Shown here: in pieces, positions 43,705-52,659 of the stretch
Position numbering within the stretch: position 1 is the stretch's first letter
Layout of the letters: each line of letters begins with the position of its first letter
NCBI GenBank assembly: GCA_014860575.1
Contig: JACZJK010000011.1
Location: forward strand, 1 to 64,000
Origin: Bacteroidales bacterium
GTDB lineage: Bacteria; Bacteroidota; Bacteroidia; Bacteroidales; JAAYJT01
Direction: 5' to 3'
Length of the DNA stretch: 64,000 nucleotides
Notes under the pieces: generated by a model
The model's database searches: none
Seen by the model: the letters and a program-made list of their open reading frames with translations, nothing else
Told to the model about the DNA's origin: nothing
Made by a program: the position numbers and the translations under genes

Positions 43705-44832
43705 TTGGCCAATAAGAAAAATATAAAGAAGAAAACCAGTTTCGTTTCCTACATTTTTCTGGTTCTAAATATTGTGGTGGTAATCCTGTTGCTGTCATGC
43801 TACGCGGTTCCTTATATCCGGCCTGATAAATTCTGGCCTGTGGTCTTTCTTGGATTTGCCTATCCGGCCATCCTGCTGATAAACATATTGTTTGTTATTT
43901 TTTGGCTGTTAAAACTGAAAGTTTGGCTCGTAATTTCATTCATTGCGATCCTGGCCGGCTGGAACCAGGTTCGGGCATATATTAATTATACGAGCGATAA
44001 AGAAACAACCGAGCAAACCAACAGCATCAGGGTCATGACGTTCAATGTCAGGTATTTTGATCGTTACAGGTGGGTAAATACTGAGAATGTGCAAACGCGG
44101 AATCAAATCTTTGAAATGATTGATAACGAAAGCCCGGATCTCATTTGTTTCCAGGAATTTTATAGCGATCTCACCCCGGACTTCAATACAACTGATTCAT
44201 TGGCAATTGCACATGACCTTCGTTATTTCCACACGGCCTTTGCATTGGTGAAATCAAAAGGCAGATCGTATGGTATTGCTACTTTCAGCCGTTATCCTAT
44301 TGTCAATCGAGACAGCCACAATTTCACAAACAACATCTACAATTTTGCTGTGATCACTGACATTGTGGTAGAAGCTGATACTTTCAGGGTTTTCAATATT
44401 CACTTTGAGTCCATTCGTCTGAGTGAAGAAGACCGGCTCTTTATCAATGATCTGTCCCGCCAGGTTGACACACAGGAAGAAACTGTTGCAAAATACCGGC
44501 AGATTTTCTCAAAAATCAGGTTTGCATCATCACTCAGGGCTACACAGTCAAAAGAGATCAGAACACTTGTGGAGAACTCGCCTTATCCGGTAATCATTTG
44601 CACTGATCTGAATGACACTCCTTCCTCTTACGCTTACAATCAACTTACCAGGAACCTGAAAGATGCTTTTGTTGAAAGCGGCAATGGACTTGGAAACACT
44701 TATATTGGTTTCCTGCCGGCTTTTCGTATTGATTATATTTTGTACGATCCTTTTTTTAAGAGCCATTCATACCGCAAAATACCAGATAAACTATCGGATC
44801 ATTATCCGGTAGTAACAAATCTGGCGTATTAG
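43705..44832 (+). CDS. Membrane-anchored endonuclease/exonuclease/phosphatase-family hydrolase
   Basis: 375 aa from a TTG codon at 43705. Three N-terminal membrane helices (YIFLVLNIVVVILLLSCYAV, VVFLGFAYPAILLINILFVI, VWLVISFIAILAGW) precede the EEP domain: IRVMTFNVRYFDRY, DLICFQEFYSD, FRVFNIHFES, ICTDLNDTPSSYAY and the closing LSDHYPVVTNL. Metal-binding Asn, Glu, Asp and His are all in place. Relatives cleave phosphodiesters of nucleic acids, inositol phosphates or lipids; substrate unknown. The domain would sit on the periplasmic or cytoplasmic side depending on topology. If TTG is not used, no other start fits before the first helix. Confidence 0.85.
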   Translation: MANKKNIKKKTSFVSYIFLVLNIVVVILLLSCYAVPYIRPDKFWPVVFLGFAYPAILLINILFVIFWLLKLKVWLVISFIAILAGWNQVRAYINYTSDKETTEQTNSIRVMTFNVRYFDRYRWVNTENVQTRNQIFEMIDNESPDLICFQEFYSDLTPDFNTTDSLAIAHDLRYFHTAFALVKSKGRSYGIATFSRYPIVNRDSHNFTNNIYNFAVITDIVVEADTFRVFNIHFESIRLSEEDRLFINDLSRQVDTQEETVAKYRQIFSKIRFASSLRATQSKEIRTLVENSPYPVIICTDLNDTPSSYAYNQLTRNLKDAFVESGNGLGNTYIGFLPAFRIDYILYDPFFKSHSYRKIPDKLSDHYPVVTNLAY

Positions 44833-45178
44833 ATTACTTGGGGAACCTATTCCATCAGAAAGAAGAAATTGTCAGTTCTGGTATTATCAATTATAGGAGT
44901 CAGCAACAATATTTTCAAAACAAGGAATATATCTTTATTTGTGAAACCTCTACGAGGTATTTTTATTGGTTGGGTTACTTCTTTCTACAATAATGTATCG
45001 CCAACAGCGAATCCACATAGCAGTCAAATCTCAAAAAGCAAGTATTTAAAACACGAATCTGATAAAGTGTATTTAGTCCGCCTTCTTGACTGCAGTTGAT
45101 ATTTCCATTTCTTCACTGGATTTACAATGCGAATATCCACAGATAACCTTTAATTTTGCTTTCAACCAAAATGCAAAC
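44833..45178. other. Spacer before uvrB, with a REP-like hairpin
   Basis: No credible gene. ACCTC TAC GAGGT (44946-44958) followed by ATTTTT could terminate transcription; with the nearby CTTTCTACAATAATGT (44991-45006) it resembles the hairpin-plus-CTACAAAT units at 4112-4272. TAATTTTG at 45151-45158 is a candidate -7 box for uvrB. Confidence 0.5.
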
Positions 45179-47209
45179 ATGGATTTCCAATTAACCGCTG
45201 AGTTCAAACCAACGGGCGATCAGCCAGATGCCATCAGGCAGCTTGTTGAAGGCCTTCAACGTGATGATCCGGCCCAGGTGCTGTTAGGCGTTACCGGTTC
45301 CGGAAAAACCTTTACCGTGGCGAATGTAATCCAACTGATTAAAAGGCCGACACTTGTACTCAGCCATAACAAAACGCTGGCAGCGCAGCTTTATGGGGAA
45401 TTCAAACAGTTTTTTCCCGAAAACAAAGTGGAGTATTTTGTTTCTTACTATGATTATTATCAACCAGAGGCTTACTTACCCTCAACCAATACCTATATTG
45501 AAAAAGATCTTTCAATCAACGATGAAATTGAAAAGCTGAGGCTTAGCGCCACATCTGCGCTGCTGAGCGGACGCAGGGATGTGATTGTGGTTTCTTCTGT
45601 CTCATGTATTTATGGAATAGGCAATCCTGAGGATTTTTATAGTAACGTAATTGAGATCCAGACTGGAGATGTAATTAGCCGCGATATGCTTTTGCACCGG
45701 CTGGTGAATAGTTTATACTCACGTTCGGGAACAGAATTCTTAAGGGGCCAGTTCAGGGTAACCGGCGATACGCTGGACATTTATCCCGCTTATGCCGATC
45801 ATGCCTATCGTTTGTTTTTCTGGGGCGATGAAGTGGAAAGCATCGAAACCTTCCATCCCGAACAAGGCCATAAGCTTGATAAGCCTGATGCAATGGTGCT
45901 TTACCCTGCCAATATTTTTGTGACCTCGCATGAAAAGATGAAAGAAGCCTTTTTAGGAATCCAACGCGATTTGAGAAAGCAGATTGATTACTTCAGGGAA
46001 AATGGCAGAGGCCTTGAAGCCAAGCGGCTTGAAGACCGTGTAACTTACGATCTTGAAATGATGCGCGAATTGGGTTATTGCCCTGGAATTGAAAACTATT
46101 CCCGCTACTTTGATGGCCGTAATCCCGGTTCGCGTCCGTTTTGTCTTCTCGATTATTTTCCGGAAGATTTTCTCACCATTATTGACGAAAGCCACGTAAC
46201 AATGCCACAGATCAGGGCGATGTATGGTGGCGACCGTTCACGAAAGCAGGTGTTGGTGGATTATGGTTTCCGGTTACCGGCAGCCATGGATAACCGCCCG
46301 CTTATGTTTGATGAATTTGAACAGATTACGGGTCAAACCATTTATGTGAGCGCAACACCGGCAGATTTTGAACTGCAGAAAAGCGGAGGCGTTGTTGTTG
46401 AACAATTAATCAGACCCACAGGCCTTCTTGATCCGGAAATTGAGGTCAGGCCAAGTTTGAACCAGATTGATGATTTGCTTGAAGAAATCCGCATCCGTGT
46501 TGAGAAGAATGAAAGGACGCTGGTCACAACGCTCACAAAACGCATGGCCGAAGAGCTCACAAAATACCTCTCGCGCTTAAAAATTAAGTGCATGTACATT
46601 CACAGTGATGTTGATACGCTTGAACGCGTTGAAATTCTGCGTAAGCTGCGAACCGGAGAAATTGATGTGATTGTTGGTGTGAACCTTTTGCGCGAAGGCC
46701 TTGACTTACCCGAGGTATCGCTGGTAGCGATTCTTGATGCCGATAAGGAAGGTTTTCTGCGTTCAGAACGATCCCTGACCCAAACGGCTGGACGCGCAGC
46801 ACGCAACCTTAATAGCCGTGTAATTATGTATGCCGATAAGATGACCGATTCTATGAAGCGCACCATCTCAGAAACAACCCGAAAAAGGGAAAAGCAGCTT
46901 GCGTACAACGAAGCAAATAATATTACTCCAACTCAGATCCACAAAAATATTGCTTCAATCATTGGGCAAACAATTGTAGCAGGTTCGCACGATAAAACCA
47001 GTGGTAAATTCTATGCTGAAAATGATGGTGTAAGTGTAGCTGCTGATCCGGTGGTTCAATACATGAAAGCCGATGAACTTAAGAAAACCATCGAGCGCAC
47101 ACGCAAAAGCATGGAAAAAGCCGTGAAAGAACTTGATTTTGTTGAAGCCGCCCGCTTACGTGATGAAATGTTTGAATATCAGCGCCTCCTGAATGAGAAA
47201 AAGAACTGA
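45179..47209 (+). CDS. uvrB: UvrB, excinuclease ABC subunit B
   Basis: 676 aa from ATG 45179 (MDFQLTAEFKPTGDQP); the longer frame upstream is not conserved sequence and overlaps the promoter box. Walker A GVTGSGKTFT, beta-hairpin segment YYDYYQPEAYLP, DESHVTMPQIRAMY (motif II), helicase motif VGVNLLREGLDLPEVSLVAI, and the C-terminal UVR domain (AVKELDFVEAARLRDEM) that contacts UvrC. It receives damaged DNA from UvrA (4360-7227) and verifies it before UvrC incision. uvrC is not in the window. Confidence 0.98.
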   Translation: MDFQLTAEFKPTGDQPDAIRQLVEGLQRDDPAQVLLGVTGSGKTFTVANVIQLIKRPTLVLSHNKTLAAQLYGEFKQFFPENKVEYFVSYYDYYQPEAYLPSTNTYIEKDLSINDEIEKLRLSATSALLSGRRDVIVVSSVSCIYGIGNPEDFYSNVIEIQTGDVISRDMLLHRLVNSLYSRSGTEFLRGQFRVTGDTLDIYPAYADHAYRLFFWGDEVESIETFHPEQGHKLDKPDAMVLYPANIFVTSHEKMKEAFLGIQRDLRKQIDYFRENGRGLEAKRLEDRVTYDLEMMRELGYCPGIENYSRYFDGRNPGSRPFCLLDYFPEDFLTIIDESHVTMPQIRAMYGGDRSRKQVLVDYGFRLPAAMDNRPLMFDEFEQITGQTIYVSATPADFELQKSGGVVVEQLIRPTGLLDPEIEVRPSLNQIDDLLEEIRIRVEKNERTLVTTLTKRMAEELTKYLSRLKIKCMYIHSDVDTLERVEILRKLRTGEIDVIVGVNLLREGLDLPEVSLVAILDADKEGFLRSERSLTQTAGRAARNLNSRVIMYADKMTDSMKRTISETTRKREKQLAYNEANNITPTQIHKNIASIIGQTIVAGSHDKTSGKFYAENDGVSVAADPVVQYMKADELKKTIERTRKSMEKAVKELDFVEAARLRDEMFEYQRLLNEKKN

Positions 47210-47348
47210 TGTGACCTGATTCTTTTATTTCTGTAATATTCTCAGATTATCAATTTATATAATTGCGAATACATCCGTAAAGTCTTGTGATTACTGCCCT
47301 TTTGCAAGTATCTTATCTGGAAACATTCCTATCACTGATATTATTACT

Positions 47349-47356
47349 TACATTTG
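47349..47356 (+). promoter_or_regulatory. Candidate -7 box TACATTTG
   Basis: TAnnTTTG match 24 bp before the response-regulator ATG at 47381. Confidence 0.4.
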
Positions 47357-47380
47357 TCGCTTGTTCAAACCCTGAAAATT

Positions 47381-47755
47381 ATGAAGCCGACCATTCTGGT
47401 AATGGAGGATGAGAAGATCATCAGGATGTATTTAGAAAAAGCGTTAGCCGGCAGTTTCGTTGTGGTCATGAAAGCAAACGGAGCAGAAGGCCTGGAATGG
47501 CTTGAGGAGGGCAACATACCGAGTGCAGTGATTACCGATCTAAACATGCCTGTTATAGATGGTTTCGGGTTCCTGGAAAAAGTGAGGGCAAGCGAGAACT
47601 ATAAGGATTTACCGGTAGTTGTGCTGTCAGCTATGGAAAGCACTGAAGAAAAAACCAGGTGTTTCAGTCTGGGGGCAACTGAATATCTAAGCAAGCCGTT
47701 GAATATTTCAATACTGATTTCCAGCATTGAACGATTAATAGCCTCGAAAATTTAA
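47381..47755 (+). CDS. Stand-alone response-regulator receiver protein
   Basis: 124 aa from ATG 47381; the nine residues before it in the open frame begin at a TTG inside the promoter box and are not used. Receiver motifs: acidic pair MEDEK, phospho-acceptor Asp53 in ITDLNMPVID, Ser/Thr in VVLSAME, and Lys105 in YLSKPLN. There is no output domain, so it works by protein contact, like CheY or Spo0F. No histidine kinase gene is adjacent. A strong hairpin follows, shared with the convergent FKBP gene. Confidence 0.92.
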   Translation: MKPTILVMEDEKIIRMYLEKALAGSFVVVMKANGAEGLEWLEEGNIPSAVITDLNMPVIDGFGFLEKVRASENYKDLPVVVLSAMESTEEKTRCFSLGATEYLSKPLNISILISSIERLIASKI

Positions 47756-47772
47756 AGATCACAAAAAAGAGC

Positions 47773-47797
47773 GGGTTGTTTTCTTCGAAAACAACCC
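47773..47797. terminator. Bidirectional terminator between response regulator and FKBP gene
   Basis: GGGTTGTTTT (47773-47782), CTTCG loop, AAAACAACCC (47788-47797): a perfect 10-bp stem between two convergent genes. Confidence 0.75.
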
Positions 47798-47822
47798 ACT
47801 CATTCATAATCATAAAACCCAA

Positions 47823-49151
47823 TTATTCGACTCCCAGAAGTTCTACTTCAAATACAAGTGTGCTGTAAGCAGGAATTCCAGCGCCCATAGCGCGACTGCC
47901 ATAAGCGATCTCAAAAGGAATAATCAGCAAGGCTTTGCTTCCTACATTCATCATGGCGACGCCTTCGTCCCAGCCTTTGATTACCTGTCCCATGCCAAGT
48001 TGAAATTCAAACGGTTCGCCACGGTCTACTGAAGAATCAAACTTGCTGCCATCTAAAAGTCTGCCGGTATAATGCACGGTTACTTTTTTCCCGGCTTCAG
48101 CTTTTGCGCCTGTGCCTTTTACCTGTTCGATATAATAAAGTCCACTCGCTGTAGGAGTACCTGAAAGATTATTATCCTGCATGTACTTCTGAATGTTGGC
48201 TTTTTCGCCTGTACGGCTCGCTTCTTCTTGTTGCTTCATTTCCAATTCTTTTTGTTGCTGTTGTTTTTGATATTGCTCTTGTGTTGTATGTTCAGTGATT
48301 TCAACTTCATAAACCATGGTAGTATACGGAGGAACCATTTCACCTCTTCCTTCCCGGCCAAATGCCAGGTTTGAAGGAACAATTACGGTGGCTTTTGTAC
48401 CTTTTTTCATTGTCTCAATGGCCTCAGTTATTCCATCATTGTCGAAATCTTTTCCGATCTCAACTTCCATTGGTTGGCCCTGGTCATAGGTTGAGTATAA
48501 TTGTGAACCGTTAACTGTTGAAATGATGAAATGGGCTTTGATTCTATCGCCAATCTTGAAAGAAGCTCCGCTCCCTTTTTCTTTTTCAATAATATATAAA
48601 CCTGATTCGGTTGGTGCGACAGTAATTTCGTTGGTTGCAAGGTAATCAGCAAGTTCCTGTGGTTCAAGTCCCAGCCTCTCATCCATCAGAAGATTTTTTT
48701 CGGTTTCAATTTCAGCCTCAGAGCGTGCGGTGATCAACTTTACATCAAAGTACAATTTGCTTCCCGATGTAATAAATTCGGGTAATTGTGGCATGCCTGC
48801 AGTTTTAAGAAAAAAGTTTTCGGCATCAAGAATAAATGTTGCGCTATCCCCCACTTTAAGTGTGGCTAGTGCTTCATAAATGTCACCTTCATACTGCTTT
48901 TCCATTAGCGGCAGTGTCATTGGCTGATTGCTCGTTTGTGTGTCGAACAAAACGGAGTCCTCTGTCCTGTAGATCATTTGCATGGAGAGAATGTCGCCGG
49001 TCTCAGCCAATTCTCCCTGTTCATTGTCTACATGAATTTTGTAATAAATGCCTGATTCGGTTTTCTTAAATCCGGGGTATTCTCCAGAGCATGATAAAAA
49101 CATTGCTATCATGCCTGCAGTCAGGCTTGCAAATAAAACTTTACTGTTCAT
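47823..49151 (-). CDS. Lipoprotein with three FKBP-type peptidyl-prolyl isomerase domains
   Basis: 442 aa, lipobox AMFLSC (Cys about 21). Three FKBP folds in a row: about 28-140 (ETGDILSMQMIYRTEDSVLF; degenerate), about 175-285 (FKIGDRIKAHFIISTVNGSQ, VPSNLAFGREGRGEMVPPYT), and about 335-442 (KVTVHYTGRLLDGSKFDSSV, GWDEGVAMMNVGSKALLIIP, SRAMGAGIPAYSTLVFEVEL), the last closest to canonical FKBP. A charged, glutamine-rich helix (QEQYQKQQQQKELEMKQQEE) joins the second and third. It probably folds envelope or outer-membrane proteins. It follows gldI by 11 bp and shares its operon. Confidence 0.9.
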   Translation of the reverse strand: MNSKVLFASLTAGMIAMFLSCSGEYPGFKKTESGIYYKIHVDNEQGELAETGDILSMQMIYRTEDSVLFDTQTSNQPMTLPLMEKQYEGDIYEALATLKVGDSATFILDAENFFLKTAGMPQLPEFITSGSKLYFDVKLITARSEAEIETEKNLLMDERLGLEPQELADYLATNEITVAPTESGLYIIEKEKGSGASFKIGDRIKAHFIISTVNGSQLYSTYDQGQPMEVEIGKDFDNDGITEAIETMKKGTKATVIVPSNLAFGREGRGEMVPPYTTMVYEVEITEHTTQEQYQKQQQQKELEMKQQEEASRTGEKANIQKYMQDNNLSGTPTASGLYYIEQVKGTGAKAEAGKKVTVHYTGRLLDGSKFDSSVDRGEPFEFQLGMGQVIKGWDEGVAMMNVGSKALLIIPFEIAYGSRAMGAGIPAYSTLVFEVELLGVE

Positions 49152-49162
49152 AAAATGTATAA

Positions 49163-49696
49163 TTAATTGATTGCTAAAAATTCGATATCATAGATCAGGG
49201 TAGCTTTTGGCTGGATTTTATGATCATCGCCAGCCAATCCAAAACCAAGGTGCGAAGGTAAAATAATTTTGGCCTTGTCTCCAACTTGCATCAATAAAAT
49301 TGCTTCTTCCAGGCCATTTTCAACATTTCCATTGCCGATTTCAAATTCCAGCGGGACACCAATATCAGAAGTGTAGATAATATCGCCGCTGATTGAACGC
49401 AGTGTATAGTTTATTGTTGCGACCCTGCCTTTTTCAGCTTTCCCGCCAATCCCAGGTTCATAAATCATATACCGAAGTCCTGAACCGGTAGTTTGCATCT
49501 CCCAGCCATAGCGTTCGATAAAGTCGTTAATTTGTTCTTCCTCAACCTGGGATATAATGATATTGGCTTTTATCAATGATTCCTTTAACTTTTCTGAATC
49601 AACTGCTTCTTTGGGTGCATTTCCCTGTTTGCATGATAAAGCAGACACAGCAAAAAAGACGAAAGCAAAAAGTATAATTAACTTAGTCTTATTCAT
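49163..49696 (-). CDS. gldI: GldI-type gliding-motility peptidyl-prolyl isomerase lipoprotein
   Basis: 177 aa from ATG 49696, where a lipobox (VSALSC, Cys about 22) follows the signal peptide; the frame upstream overlaps nrnA and is not used. One FKBP domain: GWEMQTTGSGLRYMIYEPGI, KGRVATINYTLRSISGDIIY, VGDKAKIILPSHLGFGLAGD, and IQPKATLIYDIEFL. GldI is a lipoprotein needed for gliding and T9SS function in Flavobacterium; many non-gliding Bacteroidota keep it. Position between nrnA and the larger FKBP gene matches the usual gldI neighbourhood. Confidence 0.85.
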   Translation of the reverse strand: MNKTKLIILFAFVFFAVSALSCKQGNAPKEAVDSEKLKESLIKANIIISQVEEEQINDFIERYGWEMQTTGSGLRYMIYEPGIGGKAEKGRVATINYTLRSISGDIIYTSDIGVPLEFEIGNGNVENGLEEAILLMQVGDKAKIILPSHLGFGLAGDDHKIQPKATLIYDIEFLAIN

Positions 49697-49707
49697 TGAA
49701 ACAATTA

Positions 49708-50760
49708 TTATTGAGCCTCTTCCATAGAAATGCACTCCTGCAATCTTTCTTTGTAGCCTTGTAATAATCCAACGAAACGGGTAATGGTTTCGTCTAAAGA
49801 ATGATCAGAATCAGCGCCGGCAGCATTTTTATGACCGCCACCTTTAAAATGGGTTCGCGCAAATTCATTCACTGAAAAATCGCCTTTTGATCTGAAAGAC
49901 ATTCGAACTCCATCTTCCTTTTCGGTAAACAGTACCGCAAAAACAATATTTTTAACTGACAATGCATAATTTACTACACCTTCTGTATCACCCGGCTGAA
50001 ATCGAAAATTTTCCAATTCATGCCTGGTCAGAGAAATGTAGGCGGTGCCGTAATCTTTCAATATAACCAGTTTTTCACTGAGGCAAAAACCCAATAATCG
50101 CATCCGATCCTCCGAATACGTATCATATACAAGTTGGTGAACATGTTCTGCATCAACACCTTTCTGAACCAAAATTGCGGCCAGCTGAAAGGTTGAAGGA
50201 TAATTGCAAGAAAAGCTAAAGGAACCGGTATCTGTCATAATGCCAACGAACAAGTATTCGGCCAATTCTTTGGTTATGAGTTTTTCGTGACCCAGGCTGG
50301 CGATGGTTTCATAAACTAGCTCAGCTGTGGATGAAACATCAATGCGCGAAATCATATGATCGAAACCTTCATCGGGCGACAAATGATGATCAATCAAAAC
50401 TTTATAGGCTTTTGAATCAACCAGCAGCTTTTCAAAAAATTTAGTTCGGCTGAATGAATTATAATCAAGACTAAAAACCAGGTCAGCTGCTTCAATTATC
50501 TTTGAAGCTTTACTGGGATGCTCATCAAAAACGATGATCCGTTCCGCCCCTTTCATCCATGCAAGGAACTCAGGGAAAGCGTTTGGAATAACTATTTTAG
50601 ATTTTTTGCCAATGGCGGCGAGGTAGTGGTAGAGCCCAAGACAAGATCCAATAGCATCACCATCCGGATTATGATGCGATGTAATTAATATGTTCTGGGC
50701 GTTAGCAATCTTTTCGGCAAGTAAGCCGGGCTTTACATCAAATATGTGGTTTTGGGTCAT
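49708..50760 (-). CDS. nrnA: NrnA-type DHH-family oligoribonuclease / pAp phosphatase
   Basis: 350 aa from ATG 50760. DHH motifs: ITSHHNPDGDAIGSCLGLYH, LVFSLDYNSFSR, VLIDHHLSPDEGFDH (the DHH itself), IMTDTGSFSFSC, and the DHHA1 motif FKGGGHKNAAGADSD. NrnA degrades 2- to 5-nt RNA and dephosphorylates pAp. TAACTTTG (minus strand of 50839-50846) is a candidate promoter box. First gene of the nrnA-gldI-FKBP unit; gldI starts 11 bp after it. Divergent from ndk. Confidence 0.92.
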   Translation of the reverse strand: MTQNHIFDVKPGLLAEKIANAQNILITSHHNPDGDAIGSCLGLYHYLAAIGKKSKIVIPNAFPEFLAWMKGAERIIVFDEHPSKASKIIEAADLVFSLDYNSFSRTKFFEKLLVDSKAYKVLIDHHLSPDEGFDHMISRIDVSSTAELVYETIASLGHEKLITKELAEYLFVGIMTDTGSFSFSCNYPSTFQLAAILVQKGVDAEHVHQLVYDTYSEDRMRLLGFCLSEKLVILKDYGTAYISLTRHELENFRFQPGDTEGVVNYALSVKNIVFAVLFTEKEDGVRMSFRSKGDFSVNEFARTHFKGGGHKNAAGADSDHSLDETITRFVGLLQGYKERLQECISMEEAQ

Positions 50761-50847
50761 CGGAAATAATAAAATGTTTATGAAAACGGTTCGCAAATAA
50801 TTACCAGTTTGTTTTCTGCGAGTTTTTTATTAAACTTGCAAAGTTAT

Positions 50848-50875
50848 TTGAAAATAAATCATTTAGCTAATTTTC
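50848..50875 (+). promoter_or_regulatory. Divergent promoter region nrnA/ndk
   Basis: For ndk: TTG (50848-50850), 17 bp, TAATTTTC (50868-50875), one base off TAnnTTTG. For nrnA: TAACTTTG on the minus strand at 50839-50846. The two would overlap. Confidence 0.4.
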
Positions 50876-50906
50876 TCTGCTTTAACACTTATTAAAACCC
50901 TGGATT

Positions 50907-51326
50907 ATGGCAGGTAATGTAACTCTTACTATGATTAAACCCCGTGCGGTAGAAACATCCCGGGCTGGAAACATCATTTCAATTATCCTGGATAATGGCT
51001 TCAGGATCAGTGCTATGAAACTCATCCACCTTTCCAGGCAAAGGGCATCAGAGTTTTATGCTGAACATGAAGGCAAACCATTTTACGAAGCACTTATTGA
51101 ATTTATGTCATCGGGCCCTATCATTGTCGCTATTATTGAAAAAGAAAATGCGGTTGAGGAATACCGTAGGTTAATTGGCCCGACTGATCCAAGCAAGGCT
51201 CCGGCTGGAACGATCCGCAATCTATATGGCCAATCAGTGAGGGAAAATGCTGTTCATGGCTCTGATAGCGATGAAAGTGCACAAAGGGAATGCAGTTTTT
51301 TTTTCTCAAAGATAGAGCGGTTTTAG
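50907..51326 (+). CDS. ndk: Nucleoside-diphosphate kinase
   Basis: 139 aa. Starts MAGNVTLTMIKPRAVETSRA; the phospho-histidine is His117 in ENAVHGSDSDESAQRECSFF. It equalises nucleoside triphosphate pools by ping-pong phosphate transfer. Standard length and motifs. Followed by a low-complexity spacer (51327-51560) with GTTTAGAG words. Confidence 0.96.
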   Translation: MAGNVTLTMIKPRAVETSRAGNIISIILDNGFRISAMKLIHLSRQRASEFYAEHEGKPFYEALIEFMSSGPIIVAIIEKENAVEEYRRLIGPTDPSKAPAGTIRNLYGQSVRENAVHGSDSDESAQRECSFFFSKIERF

Positions 51327-51360
51327 ACTGTTTTTATTCAGAAAATTTCTCGCTGAGATA

Positions 51361-51425
51361 CTAACAAAGTTTAGAAGTTTAGAGGGTTTAGAGTGTTTAT
51401 AAGTTTAGAGTGTTTAGAGTTTCGG
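51361..51425. repeat. Low-complexity spacer array (AAGTTTAGA words)
   Basis: AAGTTTAGAAGTTTAGAGGG, then GTTTAGAGTGTTTATAAGTT and AGAGTGTTTAGAG. Inverted relative of the array at 35180-35230. Confidence 0.7.
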
Positions 51426-51560
51426 ATGAAACGTTTGTTATGGTGATCACATACCAATCTCTTTGCTCTTTAGAATCAAAGCTATGCGCCTATGCATGAA
51501 GAATTATTCATGTGGGTTTACGATCTCCAAAAACTGTTATCTATTAACCGGCTAAGGCAC

Positions 51561-52076
51561 TTAGAATTCAGTGAAGGCTTCAAAAGTTTGATCGGTATAT
51601 AATACAATCACCTTTTGAATTTTCTTCCTATGGATTTCATTAACAGGTGTTTCAGTTTTTAGTGAACCAGGTTTTACCATGTTTTGTAGAACCCGCCTGC
51701 CAGCAGAAACCTTAGTGTCATCAACTCTGATATTCTTTTCTTCTTCTTGATCAGAAGTCTTATTTGCCACTGGAATGTCAAACAATGCTCGTTGCTGACT
51801 TTGAGTATTTCTGGTCAAAACCTTAGGCATCTCTTCTGATCCTTCACTATTGTCAGCATCACGCCAAATTTCACCTTTGCCGGAAAGGATCCAATCAGGA
51901 TTGAGATTCGGAAAACGAGACAAAACCTTTTGCACGAAATCAAGACTTGGATTATTCCGGCCAGAGAGGATATGCGAAATTGTTGCCCTCTGCACGCCGA
52001 TAGCATCTGCAAAAATCGAAGGACTCATTTTGGTCTCAGCTAAAAATGTTTCGATTCTGTTAACAATCATTTCCAA
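51561..52076 (-). CDS. Xre-family helix-turn-helix regulator
   Basis: 171 aa. N-terminal HTH (residues 4-65): ETFLAETKMSPSIFADAIGV, QRATISHILSGRNNPSLDFV, then LSRFPNLNPDWILSGKGEIW, a common Bacteroidota Xre type. The rest is a low-complexity linker and a conserved lysine-rich end (RKKIQKVIVLYTDQTFEAF). It probably represses its own promoter: two TTCGATAAA repeats and a TATCTTTG box lie just upstream. Other targets unknown. It has no obvious partner gene. Confidence 0.85.
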   Translation of the reverse strand: MEMIVNRIETFLAETKMSPSIFADAIGVQRATISHILSGRNNPSLDFVQKVLSRFPNLNPDWILSGKGEIWRDADNSEGSEEMPKVLTRNTQSQQRALFDIPVANKTSDQEEEKNIRVDDTKVSAGRRVLQNMVKPGSLKTETPVNEIHRKKIQKVIVLYTDQTFEAFTEF

Positions 52077-52092
52077 AATTTAAATGTGTTTA

Positions 52093-52126
52093 CAAAGATA
52101 ACTAACATTCGATAAAGTTCGATAAA
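52093..52126 (-). promoter_or_regulatory. Promoter and tandem operator of the Xre gene
   Basis: CAAAGATA (52093-52100) reads TATCTTTG on the minus strand. TTCGATAAA occurs twice, 10 bp apart (52108-52116 and 52118-52126), between the -7 box and the -33 position, one helical turn from each other. Confidence 0.5.
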
Positions 52127-52659
52127 TAATCAATTGACATTAGTAAACTCATGATAATTGCCATTATTTATTATAGTATAATTATCAATAGTTCGTGTAT
52201 AATGTTCTTTATCATAAATTTATGTTCATACTTTTAGAATACAAAGGCGCTAGAATGTTGGGAGCTATTCCTAATACTTATACTTCAGGTTATCTATATA
52301 AAACACTGGTATATAGCTTATAAGGTAATCAGTAGTTGCTAATCACTCAATTCTGCAATTTTTGGATTACAAATGTAAATAATGAAAACCTCCTATAATA
52401 CTATATTCTAGCAACTTAGTAAGCATAGATGCAATACTAGAAGTTAAGTGTTAAATAGGTTTACAGATGTAATCCATGATTAACATCCGTAACAAAACTT
52501 GTTGCGATACAGTTTTTGTAAGAAGTAGTCTAAATATGACTACCAGCTTGAATATTGCTAGCCGGGCAAATGCTGCAATATCTCATTAGAATAATCTATA
52601 AAGGAAAATGAAAGCTTTAATGTTGGCTGTGTGCTCCGGCAAAATTGGTTAAATAATGT
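52127..52659. other. AT-rich spacer without a recognised gene
   Basis: 533 bp between the Xre gene and the oxidoreductase, markedly AT-rich. No reading frame, hairpin or repeat of note was seen. Confidence 0.6.

Noticed and set aside
44869-45099. 76-codon frame before uvrB
   Set aside because: No family sequence, starts at a weak codon and runs over a hairpin; judged non-coding.
52127-52659. AT-rich 533-bp spacer as a replication origin or hidden small RNA gene
   Set aside because: No DnaA-box cluster, iterons or stable hairpin with T-run seen.
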